DNA of 64,000 bases. Origin: Flexivirga caeni (GTDB lineage Bacteria > Actinomycetota > Actinomycetes > Actinomycetales > Dermatophilaceae). The stretch is from NCBI RefSeq assembly GCF_003724155.1, contig NZ_RJJQ01000007.1, positions 62,001-126,000 on the forward strand, read 5' to 3'. The notes beneath the pieces are model-generated. The model did not search any database and had not been told where the DNA came from. It saw nothing but the letters and a program-made list of their open reading frames with translations. Shown piece after piece: positions 55,103 through 63,459 of the stretch; position 1 is the first letter of the stretch, and each line of letters opens with the position of its first letter. Both the position numbers and the translations under genes were made by a program.

Positions 55103-55692
55103 CGTCCCAGCTCACGCAGCGCGGCCCGCAGCAGTGCAGACACCTCGGTGACCCCCGGGTCGGCCGCGGCGACCTTCGCGACCGCGTCGTCTGCCTGCTT
55201 GGCCGACCAGCCGAGCCCGACGAGCGCCTCGCTGACCTGCCCGTGACCGCCACTGGTTGCGGCGACCTGCGGTTGTGGGGCTTCGGAGGCGACCGGGCCG
55301 ACCTTGTCCTTCAGCTCCAGCACGATGCGCTCGGCGCCCTTCTTGCCGATACCGGGGGTCTTGACGAGTGCTGCGACGTCGCCGCCGGCGATGGCGGCCC
55401 GGATCTGGTCGGGACTGGCAACTGCCAGCATTGCCAAAGCAATTCGCGGACCGACACCGCTGACTGTCTGGACGAGTTCGAAGAGGTCACGTTCGTCGGC
55501 GGAGGCGAAACCGTAGAGAGTCAGGGCGTCCTCGCGCACCACGAGAGTGGTCGCCAGAGCTGCCTCTCCCCCGGTGCGCAGCGCAGCCGCGGTGCCAGGT
55601 GTCGTGTGGGTGAGCAGCCCGACTCCGCCGACGTCGACGACGACCTGGTCGAGTCCGGCGTGCAGCACCGTCCCGCGCAGCGCAGCGATCAT
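55099..55692 (-). CDS. ruvA: Holliday junction branch migration protein RuvA
   Basis: A 197-aa protein that binds four-way junctions as a tetramer and loads RuvB. The N-terminal OB fold is [20 protein letters not shown]. The two helix-hairpin-helix motifs are [14 protein letters not shown] and [19 protein letters not shown]. The C-terminal UBA-like domain that touches RuvB ([18 protein letters not shown]) is present. The ATG overlaps the ruvC stop (ATGA). Confidence 0.96.
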   Translation of the reverse strand: MIAALRGTVLHAGLDQVVVDVGGVGLLTHTTPGTAAALRTGGEAALATTLVVREDALTLYGFASADERDLFELVQTVSGVGPRIALAMLAVASPDQIRAAIAGGDVAALVKTPGIGKKGAERIVLELKDKVGPVASEAPQPQVAATSGGHGQVSEALVGLGWSAKQADDAVAKVAAADPGVTEVSALLRAALRELGR

Positions 55693-56222
55693 CGGCGGGC
55701 TCCCGTGGTGAGGCGCTGCCGGGCGACGGCAGCGGCGATGCGGTCCTGGGCGCCACCGCGCCATACCTGGCAGATCGCGATGGCAAGGGCGTCGGCAGCG
55801 TCGGCCGGCTTCGGCGTGGTCGGCAGCCGCAGGATCCGCGTCACCATCGAGGTGACCTGCGCCTTGTCGGCGCGGCCGTTGCCGGTCACTGCGGCCTTGA
55901 CCTCGCTCGGTGTGTGCAGCGCCAGCGGCAGGCCGCGGCGTGCAGCGGCCAGCATAGGTATGGCGGAGGCCTGCGCAGTGCCCATGATCCCTTTGATGTT
56001 CGCCTTCGCGAAGACGCGCTCCACGGCCACCGACTCGGGTTGGTGGCGCTCCATCCACTCGTCGATCTCGGTCTGCAGGCTGAGCAGCCGCTCCGCCGGG
56101 TCGTCGGTGACCGGTGTGCGCACCACCCCGACCGCGATCATCCGCACCGGTTGCCCGATGCCTCCCTCGACCACGCCGAGACCGCACCGGGTCAGGCCGG
56201 GGTCGACTCCGAGCACTCGCAC
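55689..56222 (-). CDS. ruvC: Holliday junction resolvase RuvC
   Basis: A 177-aa RNase H-fold endonuclease that cuts Holliday junctions. The first catalytic Asp is in [14 protein letters not shown], the Glu in [15 protein letters not shown], and the last Asp pair in [19 protein letters not shown] start. In most actinobacteria yebC lies directly upstream; here about 4.4 kb of other genes intervene. Confidence 0.96.
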   Translation of the reverse strand: MRVLGVDPGLTRCGLGVVEGGIGQPVRMIAVGVVRTPVTDDPAERLLSLQTEIDEWMERHQPESVAVERVFAKANIKGIMGTAQASAIPMLAAARRGLPLALHTPSEVKAAVTGNGRADKAQVTSMVTRILRLPTTPKPADAADALAIAICQVWRGGAQDRIAAAVARQRLTTGARR

Positions 56223-56340
56223 AGCGGGGCAGCTCCTTGGGGTTGGGGGTCCGACATATGTTCGGGCGCTGCCAGCTTAGGCGGCGGCACCGTCATACCA
56301 GCGAAGGCGGGCGCGGCGAGTCGCGGGCCGGCTCCGTGAC

Positions 56341-56472
56341 GCAAGCCTCGACCGTCGAAGGTTACGTACGCTCCGGACGACTTTCCCGTCCGCAAGCCTC
56401 GACCGTCGAAGGTTACGTACGCCCCGGGCGACCTTCGCGTCCCAAACCTCGACCGTCGAGGGTTACCGACCG
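56341..56472. repeat. Tandem repeat of 51-bp period, about 2.5 copies
   Basis: Units start at 56341, 56392 and 56443. The conserved core is CCTCGACCGTCGAAGG followed by TTACGTACG; the third unit's core CCTCGACCGTCGAGG is a perfect odd palindrome. Together with 56223-56340 this fills the 308-bp gap between ruvC and the next gene, where I see no coding frame. The period is a multiple of three, so one minus frame repeats GAYVTFDGRGLR, but it lacks a ribosome-binding site. Confidence 0.85.
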
Positions 56473-56530
56473 CTGATCGGAAAAAAAGCCACCGTTTGCG
56501 GCACCCGATGCGGCACGTCAGTACCGTGAG

Positions 56531-57037
56531 ATGATGGAGGTCATTGGGATCGACCCGCGGGACCAGATATGGGAAGTTGACCCGCCGAAATATCGCGTCT
56601 ACTTCCACGGCGCCGGCGGAGTGTCAGATGAGTATGAACTGTCGGGCGTCGACATCGACACGGTTATGGCGTGGGCGAACCTCAATCGCGAAGGCCGTAC
56701 CTTCGTGATCTACGCGTGCGTCCCGGCCGGCGACGGCCAAGTCGGACTCGTCCGCCTGGCCGGGTACGACCCCAATGATCCTGCTGCCAAAGACTGCATA
56801 CCGGAACCCTTTCCACTGCCGACAGTCTTGGCCGTCGATGAGGAGTTGTTCACCGCCGTCGCCGATCCCGGCCAGCCCGGCGCATGGCACCTGACGTGGG
56901 TCAGCGGGCCAAACGCCGGGTACGGCTACACCACGCGCCGCTCAGATCACCAATGGGCCGACCCTCCGGACCTCATAGACGGCGCACGCGCATTCCTCGC
57001 CGAGATCAATCCCGAGACCGGGTACCTCGAAGACTGA
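56531..57037 (+). CDS. Hypothetical protein, family not recognised
   Basis: A 168-aa acidic soluble protein. It has YRVYFHGAGGVSDEYELSGVD, VMAWANLNREGRTFVIYACV, LVRLAGYDPNDP and TWVSGPNAGYGYTTRRSDHQWADPP at successive positions. No membrane segment or known catalytic motif is seen. The start codon pair ATGATG (56531, 56534) has no obvious ribosome-binding site and lies 59 bp after the tandem repeats. The good codon use argues that it is real. It opens the accessory block between ruvC and yebC. Confidence 0.65.
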   Translation: MMEVIGIDPRDQIWEVDPPKYRVYFHGAGGVSDEYELSGVDIDTVMAWANLNREGRTFVIYACVPAGDGQVGLVRLAGYDPNDPAAKDCIPEPFPLPTVLAVDEELFTAVADPGQPGAWHLTWVSGPNAGYGYTTRRSDHQWADPPDLIDGARAFLAEINPETGYLED

Positions 57038-57111
57038 TCGAAGATCTCGGACCTCGCAGCGCCAGCGGAAACTCCCTCGCATCGGGATCATCGAACCGCC
57101 AGGGTGGTGCC

Positions 57112-58050
57112 GTGTCGACGAACCATCGCCTGCAATGGGCTGCTCTCCCCGTCCACATCCGGGAGCTGCTTGCTGACTGCGTCGGCTCCGCGGTTGTCGA
57201 CTTTACTTCGGCCACCAGCGGATACTCCCCAGCACTCGCGGGAGTCGCCACCCTGGCGGACGGCCGCTCGGTCTTCATCAAGGCTGCCTCGCCTGCGCAA
57301 AACCCAGACACGCCGGACATCATGCGAACCGAGGCCGACAACAACCTCAAGCTCAAGCACCATCGTGCGCCCGCACCACGGCTCCTGGAACGCATCGACG
57401 ACGGCACCTGGGTGATCCTCATCTTCGAGGCGATCGCCGGGCACACACCCGGCGCGCCGTGGAACGACCACGACCTCTCGGCCGTGCTCGACGCACTCGA
57501 TCTCGTCCGCACGCTGCCCGTCACGACGCTGCCGGCAGCCGCGACAGTCTTCGGGACCATATTCGGTGGGTGGAACCGGCTGCGCGACCACGACCCGGCA
57601 TGGGAAAGCGGACTCGACGACGCCAACATGGTGTGGTGGCAGCCACGGCTCGACGAACTGTGCTCCCTCGAAAGGGCGAGCCTGGCCTCGATTGCAGGCG
57701 ACAGCTTCGTCCACGCAGACATCCGCAGCGACAACACCCTGGTCACCGAGGATTCCTCAGCTGTCTTCGTCGACTGGACGACCTGCTGCCGGGGCGCAAG
57801 CTGGCTCGACATCGCGAGTATGGCGGCCTCGGTGTCGTTGGAAGGCGGGTCGCAACCTCAGGAACTGCTTGCTCGCAGCAGAGTGGACATCTCGTCCGAA
57901 GATCTGATCGCGTTCGTCACAGGCATGTCCGGCTACTTCGTGCATGCAAGTCGCTGTCCCCCGCCGCCCGGAATGCCCACCGTTCGAGATCACCAACGTG
58001 AGAAGGGCGTCATCACGACGACCTGGCTGCGCCAACTACTGAATGGCTAA
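57112..58050 (+). CDS. Aminoglycoside phosphotransferase-like kinase (APH family)
   Basis: A 312-aa protein kinase-like fold enzyme. The nucleotide lobe has SGYSPALAGVATLADGRSVFIK, where the last Lys would bind ATP. The catalytic loop is SFVHADIRSDNTLV (HxDxxxxN) and the metal-binding motif is VFVDWTTCCRGASWLD, with Asp at the DFG position. Relatives phosphorylate antibiotics, choline or other small molecules; nothing here tells which. GTG start at 57112. It probably follows the hypothetical gene in one transcript. Confidence 0.85.
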   Translation: MSTNHRLQWAALPVHIRELLADCVGSAVVDFTSATSGYSPALAGVATLADGRSVFIKAASPAQNPDTPDIMRTEADNNLKLKHHRAPAPRLLERIDDGTWVILIFEAIAGHTPGAPWNDHDLSAVLDALDLVRTLPVTTLPAAATVFGTIFGGWNRLRDHDPAWESGLDDANMVWWQPRLDELCSLERASLASIAGDSFVHADIRSDNTLVTEDSSAVFVDWTTCCRGASWLDIASMAASVSLEGGSQPQELLARSRVDISSEDLIAFVTGMSGYFVHASRCPPPPGMPTVRDHQREKGVITTTWLRQLLNG

Positions 58051-58068
58051 CTCCGCGCGGATCTGCAT

Positions 58069-58461
58069 TCAGAGCATGTTGGTGATGCGGTCGGCCTCGA
58101 TCGTGACGACCAAGCGCGCTTGCTCCCGGCCGCCGTACCAGGCATAGGGCTTGCCGGTGTATTTGTGCGCCAGCGCGTTGATCGAGTCGATGCCGCCTTC
58201 GGTGGTCATCGTGACAACGCGGCCGCGGATCTGCGCGAAAGCCGCGGGAGTCCGCGGATCGGAGACAGCGACCGCGACATGCGGATCGCGGGCGAGATTC
58301 TTCGCCTTCTGCATCCCGTCGACGATGTTGATCACGACGTGACGTCCGTCGGTGTCGACCCACGTCTGCGTCAGTTGCGGCGATCCGTCGGGCATGACGG
58401 TCGCGACGTAACACAACGCGGGTGTGCGCAGCAGCTCGATCACGTTCTCGGGCAGATCCAT
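58069..58461 (-). CDS. PPOX-class flavin/F420-binding protein
   Basis: A 130-aa split-barrel protein of the pyridoxamine-phosphate-oxidase-like class. It shows CYVATVMPDGSPQLTQTWVD, VVINIVDGMQKAKNLARDP and VAVAVSDPRTPAAFAQIRGRV, the pattern of actinobacterial F420-dependent reductases (often annotated as PPOX class). The cofactor could be F420 or FMN. It converges with the APH gene (gap 18 bp) and diverges from the toxin-antitoxin pair. Confidence 0.88.
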   Translation of the reverse strand: MDLPENVIELLRTPALCYVATVMPDGSPQLTQTWVDTDGRHVVINIVDGMQKAKNLARDPHVAVAVSDPRTPAAFAQIRGRVVTMTTEGGIDSINALAHKYTGKPYAWYGGREQARLVVTIEADRITNML

Positions 58462-58548
58462 TCGGGCCCTCCTGTCACTGGCTTGTGGTCCGGATGCTAC
58501 GTGGTCGGCGTGACAACGCCCGACGCCGAAGGGTCTCCTCCAGCCACA

Positions 58549-58577
58549 CTGCTATCATTTTCTCACACTGATAGCAG
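58549..58577 (+). promoter_or_regulatory. Operator-like palindrome before the toxin-antitoxin genes
   Basis: Perfect 9-bp arms CTGCTATCA and TGATAGCAG with an 11-nt centre, A/T-rich, ending 11 bp before the antitoxin GTG. This is the usual site for autoregulation by a ribbon-helix-helix antitoxin with its toxin. Binding is inferred. Confidence 0.7.
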
Positions 58578-58588
58578 AAGGGGGCGCC

Positions 58589-58828
58589 GTGCCCGCCATC
58601 ACGATTCGCAACCTCTCGGCGGAGACCCACCGGGCGCTCAAGTCCCGCGCTGCGGCACACGGGCGGAGCACCGAGGCGGAGGTGCGCGCGATCCTGGCTG
58701 ACGCGGTGTCGGTTCCCGAGGGCGCCGGCTTGGGCACCCGGGTGAGCCGGATCGCCGCGAAGGCCGGTGGGTTTGACCTGGAGATCGCTCGCTCGCCCGA
58801 CAGCAGCGATCCAGTCGATCTCACGTGA
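58589..58828 (+). CDS. FitA/VapB-type ribbon-helix-helix antitoxin
   Basis: A 79-aa antitoxin. The N-terminal ribbon-helix-helix is MPAITIRNLSAETHRALKSR with AAAHGRSTEAEVRAIL, the exact FitA-like pattern. The C-terminal part (FDLEIARSPDSSDPVD) would wrap the toxin. GTG start after AGAAGGGGG; its stop overlaps the toxin's GTG by 4 nt. A palindrome lies just upstream. Confidence 0.93.
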   Translation: MPAITIRNLSAETHRALKSRAAAHGRSTEAEVRAILADAVSVPEGAGLGTRVSRIAAKAGGFDLEIARSPDSSDPVDLT

Positions 58829-59241
58829 TCATCCTCGACACCAACGTCGTCTCCGAGTTGATGCGCGCCCACCCACAGCAGTGCGTTATTGACTGGACCG
58901 ACCGGCAGGCACCGGAGACGCTCTATCTGACGACGCTGAACCTGGCAGAGATCAGGTTTGGCATCGCGGCACTTCCGCGAGGAGCCAGGCGGACCAGGCT
59001 CGCCGCCGCGTTCGAGAACGGCATCAGGCCGCTCTTCGGGGATCGAATCCTCGGCTTCGATCAGCCCGCTTCGATCGCTTATGCCAGCCTGCGGGCGGAT
59101 GCCCGCACCCGCGGCCTGGCGGTCGGCGATGCCGACACACTCATCGCCGCCATCGCGCTGGCGCACCGATTCGCCGTCGCCACACGCGACGTCGCGCCGT
59201 TCGAGGCGACCGGGCTGCAGGTAATCGATCCGTTCGCCTAG
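58825..59241 (+). CDS. FitB/VapC-type PIN-domain toxin
   Basis: A 138-aa PIN ribonuclease. The acidic residues of the active site are Asp5 in MIILDTNVVSELM, Glu in LTTLNLAEIRFGIAALP, and Asp in LAVGDADTLIAAIA with the further Asp in ATRDVAPFE. It would cleave tRNA or other RNA when freed from its antitoxin. The GTG overlaps the antitoxin stop. Its stop shares the palindrome CTAG with the stop of the convergent serine-hydrolase pseudogene. Confidence 0.93.
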   Translation: MIILDTNVVSELMRAHPQQCVIDWTDRQAPETLYLTTLNLAEIRFGIAALPRGARRTRLAAAFENGIRPLFGDRILGFDQPASIAYASLRADARTRGLAVGDADTLIAAIALAHRFAVATRDVAPFEATGLQVIDPFA

Positions 59242-60645
59242 CCCGGCTGGATGCTGTGCTGTCCAGGGCCGCAGCCGTGCAGCGGCTGCTCGCGCCAGCG
59301 CAGTTGGGCCGTGCCTGCTCCGCGGTCGGCGACCAGCTGTATGACGTGCGGCGTGCGAATCATCCGCAACTCCGCGCGGAACCGGCCGCTCACCCAGCCG
59401 CCGGCGCTGCGGAACGGCACGCCCGGGTCACCCTTCCATTCCCCCGCGGCCCAGGTGCCCTTGCCGACCGGAAGCTCCCACCGCCGTTCCCCTGCATGGA
59501 AGACGGCGACCCACCCGTCATCCGCGATCTCGATGGACACGGCATCCACCTTCGGTGCCGCGTCGCCGCCGTCGCGGACCAGCCGGGTGGTGTCTGTCCC
59601 CGAAGCGTCGTCACCGGGGATACGGACCGCAGCACACGAGAGCCGACCGGCCAGTTCCTCGTCGGCAGTGCACGAACCGCCCGCGTCAAGGCCCGGCAGC
59701 AGGTGGTCCCACGCGGCGTCCAGCACGGCCTGCATCTGGGTCGTCTCCGCGGTCATCGCGAGCACCGCGTCATACTCCGGCAGCACCACAGAACTGACCG
59801 AACGCGCCGTCACCGCGAAAACCGTTGCGGCACAACCAGAACTGATATCCGTAGCCATGACCCCAGTCGAACGTCGGCTCCTCCACGCCCGGCCGGCGGT
59901 GCGCGCCGTCGTTGGGCATCTGGGGGCTCGTCGCCTCCTCGATCCAGCCGGCCGGGACCAGTTGCCGCCCGTGCCACTCGCCACGCTGCAACAGCAGTTG
60001 CCCGAGCCGGGCGATCGCGTCGGTCGGCAGGTGCAGCCCCGAGAAACCGAGGTCGTGGCCGTGCCCGTCGGTGAGCCACGCGGCAGTGTCCACCCCAAGC
60101 GGCTCGAACAGCCGTGGCCGCAGGTAGTCCAGCAATCGCTCGCCAGCGGTCTCCTGGATCAGCCGCGCAACCGTGTAGGTCGCCAGCTGGTTGTAGGTGA
60201 AGACGCTGCCGGGTGCCTGCTCCGGCGGCATCCGCAGGAACGCGGCGAGCCAGTCGTCCGCGGCCAGGTGGAACGCCGGGTCGTCGAGGTGCCCGGTCGC
60301 CATCCGCAGGCAGTCGCGCACGGTGACCAGCCGCCAGTTGTCCGCCACGTCGGGCGGCACGAGGTCCGGCACCAGGTCCACGATGCGATCGGTGAGCCGA
60401 AAGCGGTTCTCCTGCACCGCGATCCCTGCAGCAACGCTGACGAAGCTCTTGCTCAGCGAGTAGAGCAGGTTGAGCTGCCCCGCCTCGTATGGCGCCCAGT
60501 GCGCGTCAGCGACCACCGCCCCGTGCCGCAGCAGCATCAGGCTGTGCGCCTCAATACCGGCGGTCGCGAGAGCGTCGAGGAAATGGCCGACAGCCGCGGC
60601 GTCGACTCCCTCTGCTGAAGGTGCCGACTGCCGCAACTCGTGCAT
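59238..60645 (-). pseudogene. Class C beta-lactamase-like serine hydrolase, one frameshift
   Basis: The N-terminal frame (60645 to about 59788) has SLSKSFVSVAAG (SxxK nucleophile and base), FTYNQLATYTVARLI (YxN) and WGHGYGYQFWL, which is the HxG-like strand. It ends early after GAFGQFCGAAGV. The next frame continues the family sequence with VVLPEYDAVLAMTAETTQ, then a C-terminal beta domain (WELPVGKG...RTPHVIQLVADRG). A loss of 2 bases near 59786-59790 explains the break. The gene follows yebC by 8 nt. Either a recent pseudogene or a sequencing error; with the frame restored it would be about 469 residues. Confidence 0.8.
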
Positions 60646-60653
60646 CGCCGGGC

Positions 60654-61424
60654 TCAGTCCTCCGCCTCGAGCTCAGCAAGCACGGCGTCGGGGACGTCGC
60701 CGTTGGCGTAGACGTTCTGCACGTCGTCGCTGTCCTCCAGCGCCTCGATGATGCGGAACATCTTCTTGGCGCCATCCTTGTCCAGCGGGACCTCTACGGT
60801 CGGCAGGAACGAGGAGTCCGCGGAGTCGTAGTCGACGCCCGCGGCCTGGAGCGACTCTCGCACGGAAACGAGATCCGTTGCCTCCGAGACGATTTCGAAG
60901 GATTCGCCGATGTCGTTGACTTCTTCGGCTCCCGAGTCGAGCACGACCTCGAGCAGGCCGTCTTCGGTCGCCTCGCCCGTCGGCTGCTTCTTGGGGACGA
61001 TCACGACGCCTTTGCGATGGAACATGAACGCGACGGAGCCCGACTCCCCCATCGACCCGCCGTTCTTGCTCAGTGCGGTGCGCACCTCGGCGACGGCGCG
61101 GTTCTTGTTGTCGGTGAGGCACTCGATCAGCAGGGCGACGCCGCCAGGCGCATACCCCTCATAGGTCAGCGCTTGATAGTCGGCGCCCCCGGACTCGGCA
61201 CCGGAGCCGCGCTTGACCGCACGGTCGATGTTGTCGTTGGGCACACTCGACTTCTTCGCCTTCTGGATCGCGTCGAAGAGCGTCGGGTTGCCGGCCGGGT
61301 CGCCACCGCCGGAGCGTGCCGCGACCTCGATGTTCTTGATCAGCTTGGCGAACAGCTTGCCGCGCTTGGCATCGATCGCTGCCTTCTTGTGCTTGGTTGT
61401 CGCCCACTTGGAGTGACCACTCAT
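60654..61424 (-). CDS. yebC: YebC/TACO1 family protein
   Basis: A 256-aa protein of the YebC family, linked to relief of ribosome stalling at proline runs and to transcriptional control. It opens with [20 protein letters not shown] and has [40 protein letters not shown] and [15 protein letters not shown], all diagnostic. It lies between pdxT upstream and the serine-hydrolase pseudogene downstream. In related genomes ruvC follows at this point. Confidence 0.96.
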   Translation of the reverse strand: MSGHSKWATTKHKKAAIDAKRGKLFAKLIKNIEVAARSGGGDPAGNPTLFDAIQKAKKSSVPNDNIDRAVKRGSGAESGGADYQALTYEGYAPGGVALLIECLTDNKNRAVAEVRTALSKNGGSMGESGSVAFMFHRKGVVIVPKKQPTGEATEDGLLEVVLDSGAEEVNDIGESFEIVSEATDLVSVRESLQAAGVDYDSADSSFLPTVEVPLDKDGAKKMFRIIEALEDSDDVQNVYANGDVPDAVLAELEAED

Positions 61425-61514
61425 AAACCTGTATCCCTCGTTAAGACTGTCCGTGCTGCTGGCTCGACCTGCAATGCTATCGCCCGGCGCGGACGGCCAA
61501 CCGCTGCGGCTCGC

Positions 61515-62102
61515 TCAGCGCTTCGCCATACCCAGGAAGTAGTCGTGCACGCGGCCGTCACCGGTCACTTCGGGATGGAACGACGTGGCAAGGAGGTTCC
61601 CCTGCCGGACGGCCACGACCCGGCCCGCTGCCGGCCCCGACGCGACCGTCCCGAGCACCTCGACGTCCGCGCCCACCGACTCGACCCACGGTGCCCGGAT
61701 GAAGACCGCGCGCACCGGGTCGCCGGGGATGACCGGCATGACCAGATCCTCCTCGAAGGAGTCGACCTGACGGCCGAACGCGTTGCGGCGCACCGTGACG
61801 TCCATCCCACCCAGTGTCTGCTGGTCGGCGGTCGCGTCCAGCACCCGGTCGGCGAGCAGGATCATCCCGGCGCAGGAGCCGTATGCCGGCAGGCCCGCGC
61901 TCAACCGCTCACGCAGCGGATCCCGCAACTCGAAAGCCCGCAGCAGCTTGTCCATCGTGGTCGACTCGCCGCCGGGCAGCACAATCCCGTCAAGCCCGTC
62001 GAGTTCCGCCGGACGACGCACCAAACGTGTTGTGGCTCCTAGCGATTCGAGACACGCAACATGTTCGCGAACATCGCCCTGCACCGCGAGGACACCAATC
62101 AT
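61515..62102 (-). CDS. pdxT: Pyridoxal 5'-phosphate synthase glutaminase PdxT
   Basis: A 195-aa class I glutaminase that feeds ammonia to PdxS. The start is [34 protein letters not shown] marks the family; the nucleophile Cys is in [12 protein letters not shown] and the His-Glu pair in [11 protein letters not shown]. The ATG at 62102 begins the homologous sequence; a GTG at 62111 is possible. PdxS is not in the window. Leftward order pdxT-yebC is conserved. Confidence 0.94.
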   Translation of the reverse strand: MIGVLAVQGDVREHVACLESLGATTRLVRRPAELDGLDGIVLPGGESTTMDKLLRAFELRDPLRERLSAGLPAYGSCAGMILLADRVLDATADQQTLGGMDVTVRRNAFGRQVDSFEEDLVMPVIPGDPVRAVFIRAPWVESVGADVEVLGTVASGPAAGRVVAVRQGNLLATSFHPEVTGDGRVHDYFLGMAKR

Positions 62103-62162
62103 CGGATTCACGCCGCCCAGGGTCCCACAACCCCTTTGCACCCTCCCCTTCGGCCAGTGACG

Positions 62163-62204
62163 GCTTCCTCGCCGAGCGACGGCGCACTGGGACCGTCACT
62201 CGGC
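62163..62204. repeat. Hairpin repeat related to the one after xerD
   Basis: The arms GCCGAGCGACGG (62171-62182) and CCGTCACTCGGC (62193-62204) pair with one mismatch, which becomes G-U in a leftward RNA. The stretch GGCTTCCTCRCCGAGCGACGG (62162-62182, one difference) also occurs at 19455-19475. It lies between divergent pdxT and the secreted protein, where a terminator has no obvious use. The rest of 62205-62402 shows no gene; a TTGACC at about 62274 may belong to a promoter. Confidence 0.65.
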
Positions 62205-62402
62205 CCAATGACCGTCAGTCGGCGCGACTGTCGCCATACCGGCAAGTAGCTGGGAAATCGTTTACTGAGAATTGACCATACGTTGGTTGTGAGATGCCTG
62301 TCAGTGGGGCTAGAGATGGACTGCCCCGCCCGAATCACCTGCGGCGCGTGGGTTTTCACTCTCCGGATCGCACCCCGGTCCGGCCACCCCGGAAGGCTTC
62401 GC

Positions 62403-63449
62403 ATGCCCCACAGATCCACCCGCAGAGGCTTGGCCACCACGGCCGTCCTCTGCGCAACGCTCGCCGTCACCCCAGCCGCACTCGCGAGCGGCAGCGCCAA
62501 CCACAACTCCCCGATCGGCCACGTGCCATTGACCGCGATGAGCAGTGCGCAACTGCGCGCGCTCAGTTGCGGGGGCATCCCCGCCGGCGCCGACCTCAAT
62601 GTCACCCGCAAGGTCTACGAGGTCGGCCAGGCACGCAACCTGCCGCCGATCGCAATGCTCGCAATGTTCGAGTCCGGCTGGGTCGAGTCGCACATGAACA
62701 ATCTCGGCTGCGGCCAGGAGACGTCCGTCGGCGTCTTCCAGCTGCAGGACTTCAACGGCAGCTACGCGCAACGCAAGGACGTCGTCTACTCCACCAACTG
62801 GTGGATCAACACCGCAAACAGCCTCGGCATCCAGAACTACCACGACGCGGGCACGCTCGCCGCCGACGTCGAGCGGCCGCGGGAGGACCTCCGCGGCCGG
62901 TATGGCGAGGCGCAGTCCACCGCACAGAACCTGATGAACCAGGCGATGCAGCCGTATGGCGAGATCGGCGCGAAGTATGCCGCGCTCGGCGGCGCGGGTG
63001 GCGAGGTCGGGCCGCTGGTGCGCGCCGAGGAAGCCGCCAAGATGGGCGGCCGCTTCCAGTTGTTCAAGAACGGCATCATCATCTGGTCGGCAGACACTGG
63101 CGCGCACTGGATCCACGGCGACATCCTCACCAAGTTCTGGGCGACCAACTCCGAGACCGCGTGGGGCTTCCCGACGATGGACGAGCTGGCTGCGCACGCC
63201 GCTCCGGACGGTACGACGGGGCGCTACCAGTACTTCCAGAACGCGTTGTTCTTGTGGTCCGAGCCCACGGGAACGCACATCATCCACGGCGAGATCCTCA
63301 AGGCATTCGAGGCGAACGGTCGCGAGGCCGCCCTGGGCTACCCGATCACCGACGAGGCGGACGACGGCCACGGCGGCCGGGTCCAGCAGTTCCAGAACGC
63401 GACCATCGACTGGACGGCCGCCGGTGGCGCCGTCGTCACCAAGAAGTGA
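62403..63449 (+). CDS. Secreted lysozyme-like protein with LGFP repeats
   Basis: A 348-aa exported protein. The signal peptide is about 28 residues (ATTAVLCATLAVTPAALASG). A transglycosylase-like domain follows, with MLAMFESGWVESHMNNLGCG and ETSVGVFQLQDF; the Glu in FESGW sits where the catalytic acid of goose-type/phage lysozymes lies. The last 150 residues hold three LGFP-type repeats (EVGPLV...GRFQLFKNGIIIWSADTGAH; YQYFQNALFLWSEPTGTH; VQQFQNATIDWT), thought to anchor proteins to the cell wall. The ATG at 62403 has GGAAGG upstream. It is 10 nt before the next gene. Confidence 0.82.
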   Translation: MPHRSTRRGLATTAVLCATLAVTPAALASGSANHNSPIGHVPLTAMSSAQLRALSCGGIPAGADLNVTRKVYEVGQARNLPPIAMLAMFESGWVESHMNNLGCGQETSVGVFQLQDFNGSYAQRKDVVYSTNWWINTANSLGIQNYHDAGTLAADVERPREDLRGRYGEAQSTAQNLMNQAMQPYGEIGAKYAALGGAGGEVGPLVRAEEAAKMGGRFQLFKNGIIIWSADTGAHWIHGDILTKFWATNSETAWGFPTMDELAAHAAPDGTTGRYQYFQNALFLWSEPTGTHIIHGEILKAFEANGREAALGYPITDEADDGHGGRVQQFQNATIDWTAAGGAVVTKK

Positions 63450-63459
63450 GGCATGCGCG

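Noticed and set aside
56192-56608. Minus-strand gene with repeated GAYVTFDGRGLR
   Set aside because: The apparent protein repeat arises from a 51-bp DNA repeat whose period is a multiple of three; no ribosome-binding site or known domain is present.
62205-62402. Cyclic-di-AMP (ydaO-type) riboswitch before the LGFP protein
   Set aside because: The location would suit one, but I cannot find the conserved core sequences or a matching pairing pattern.
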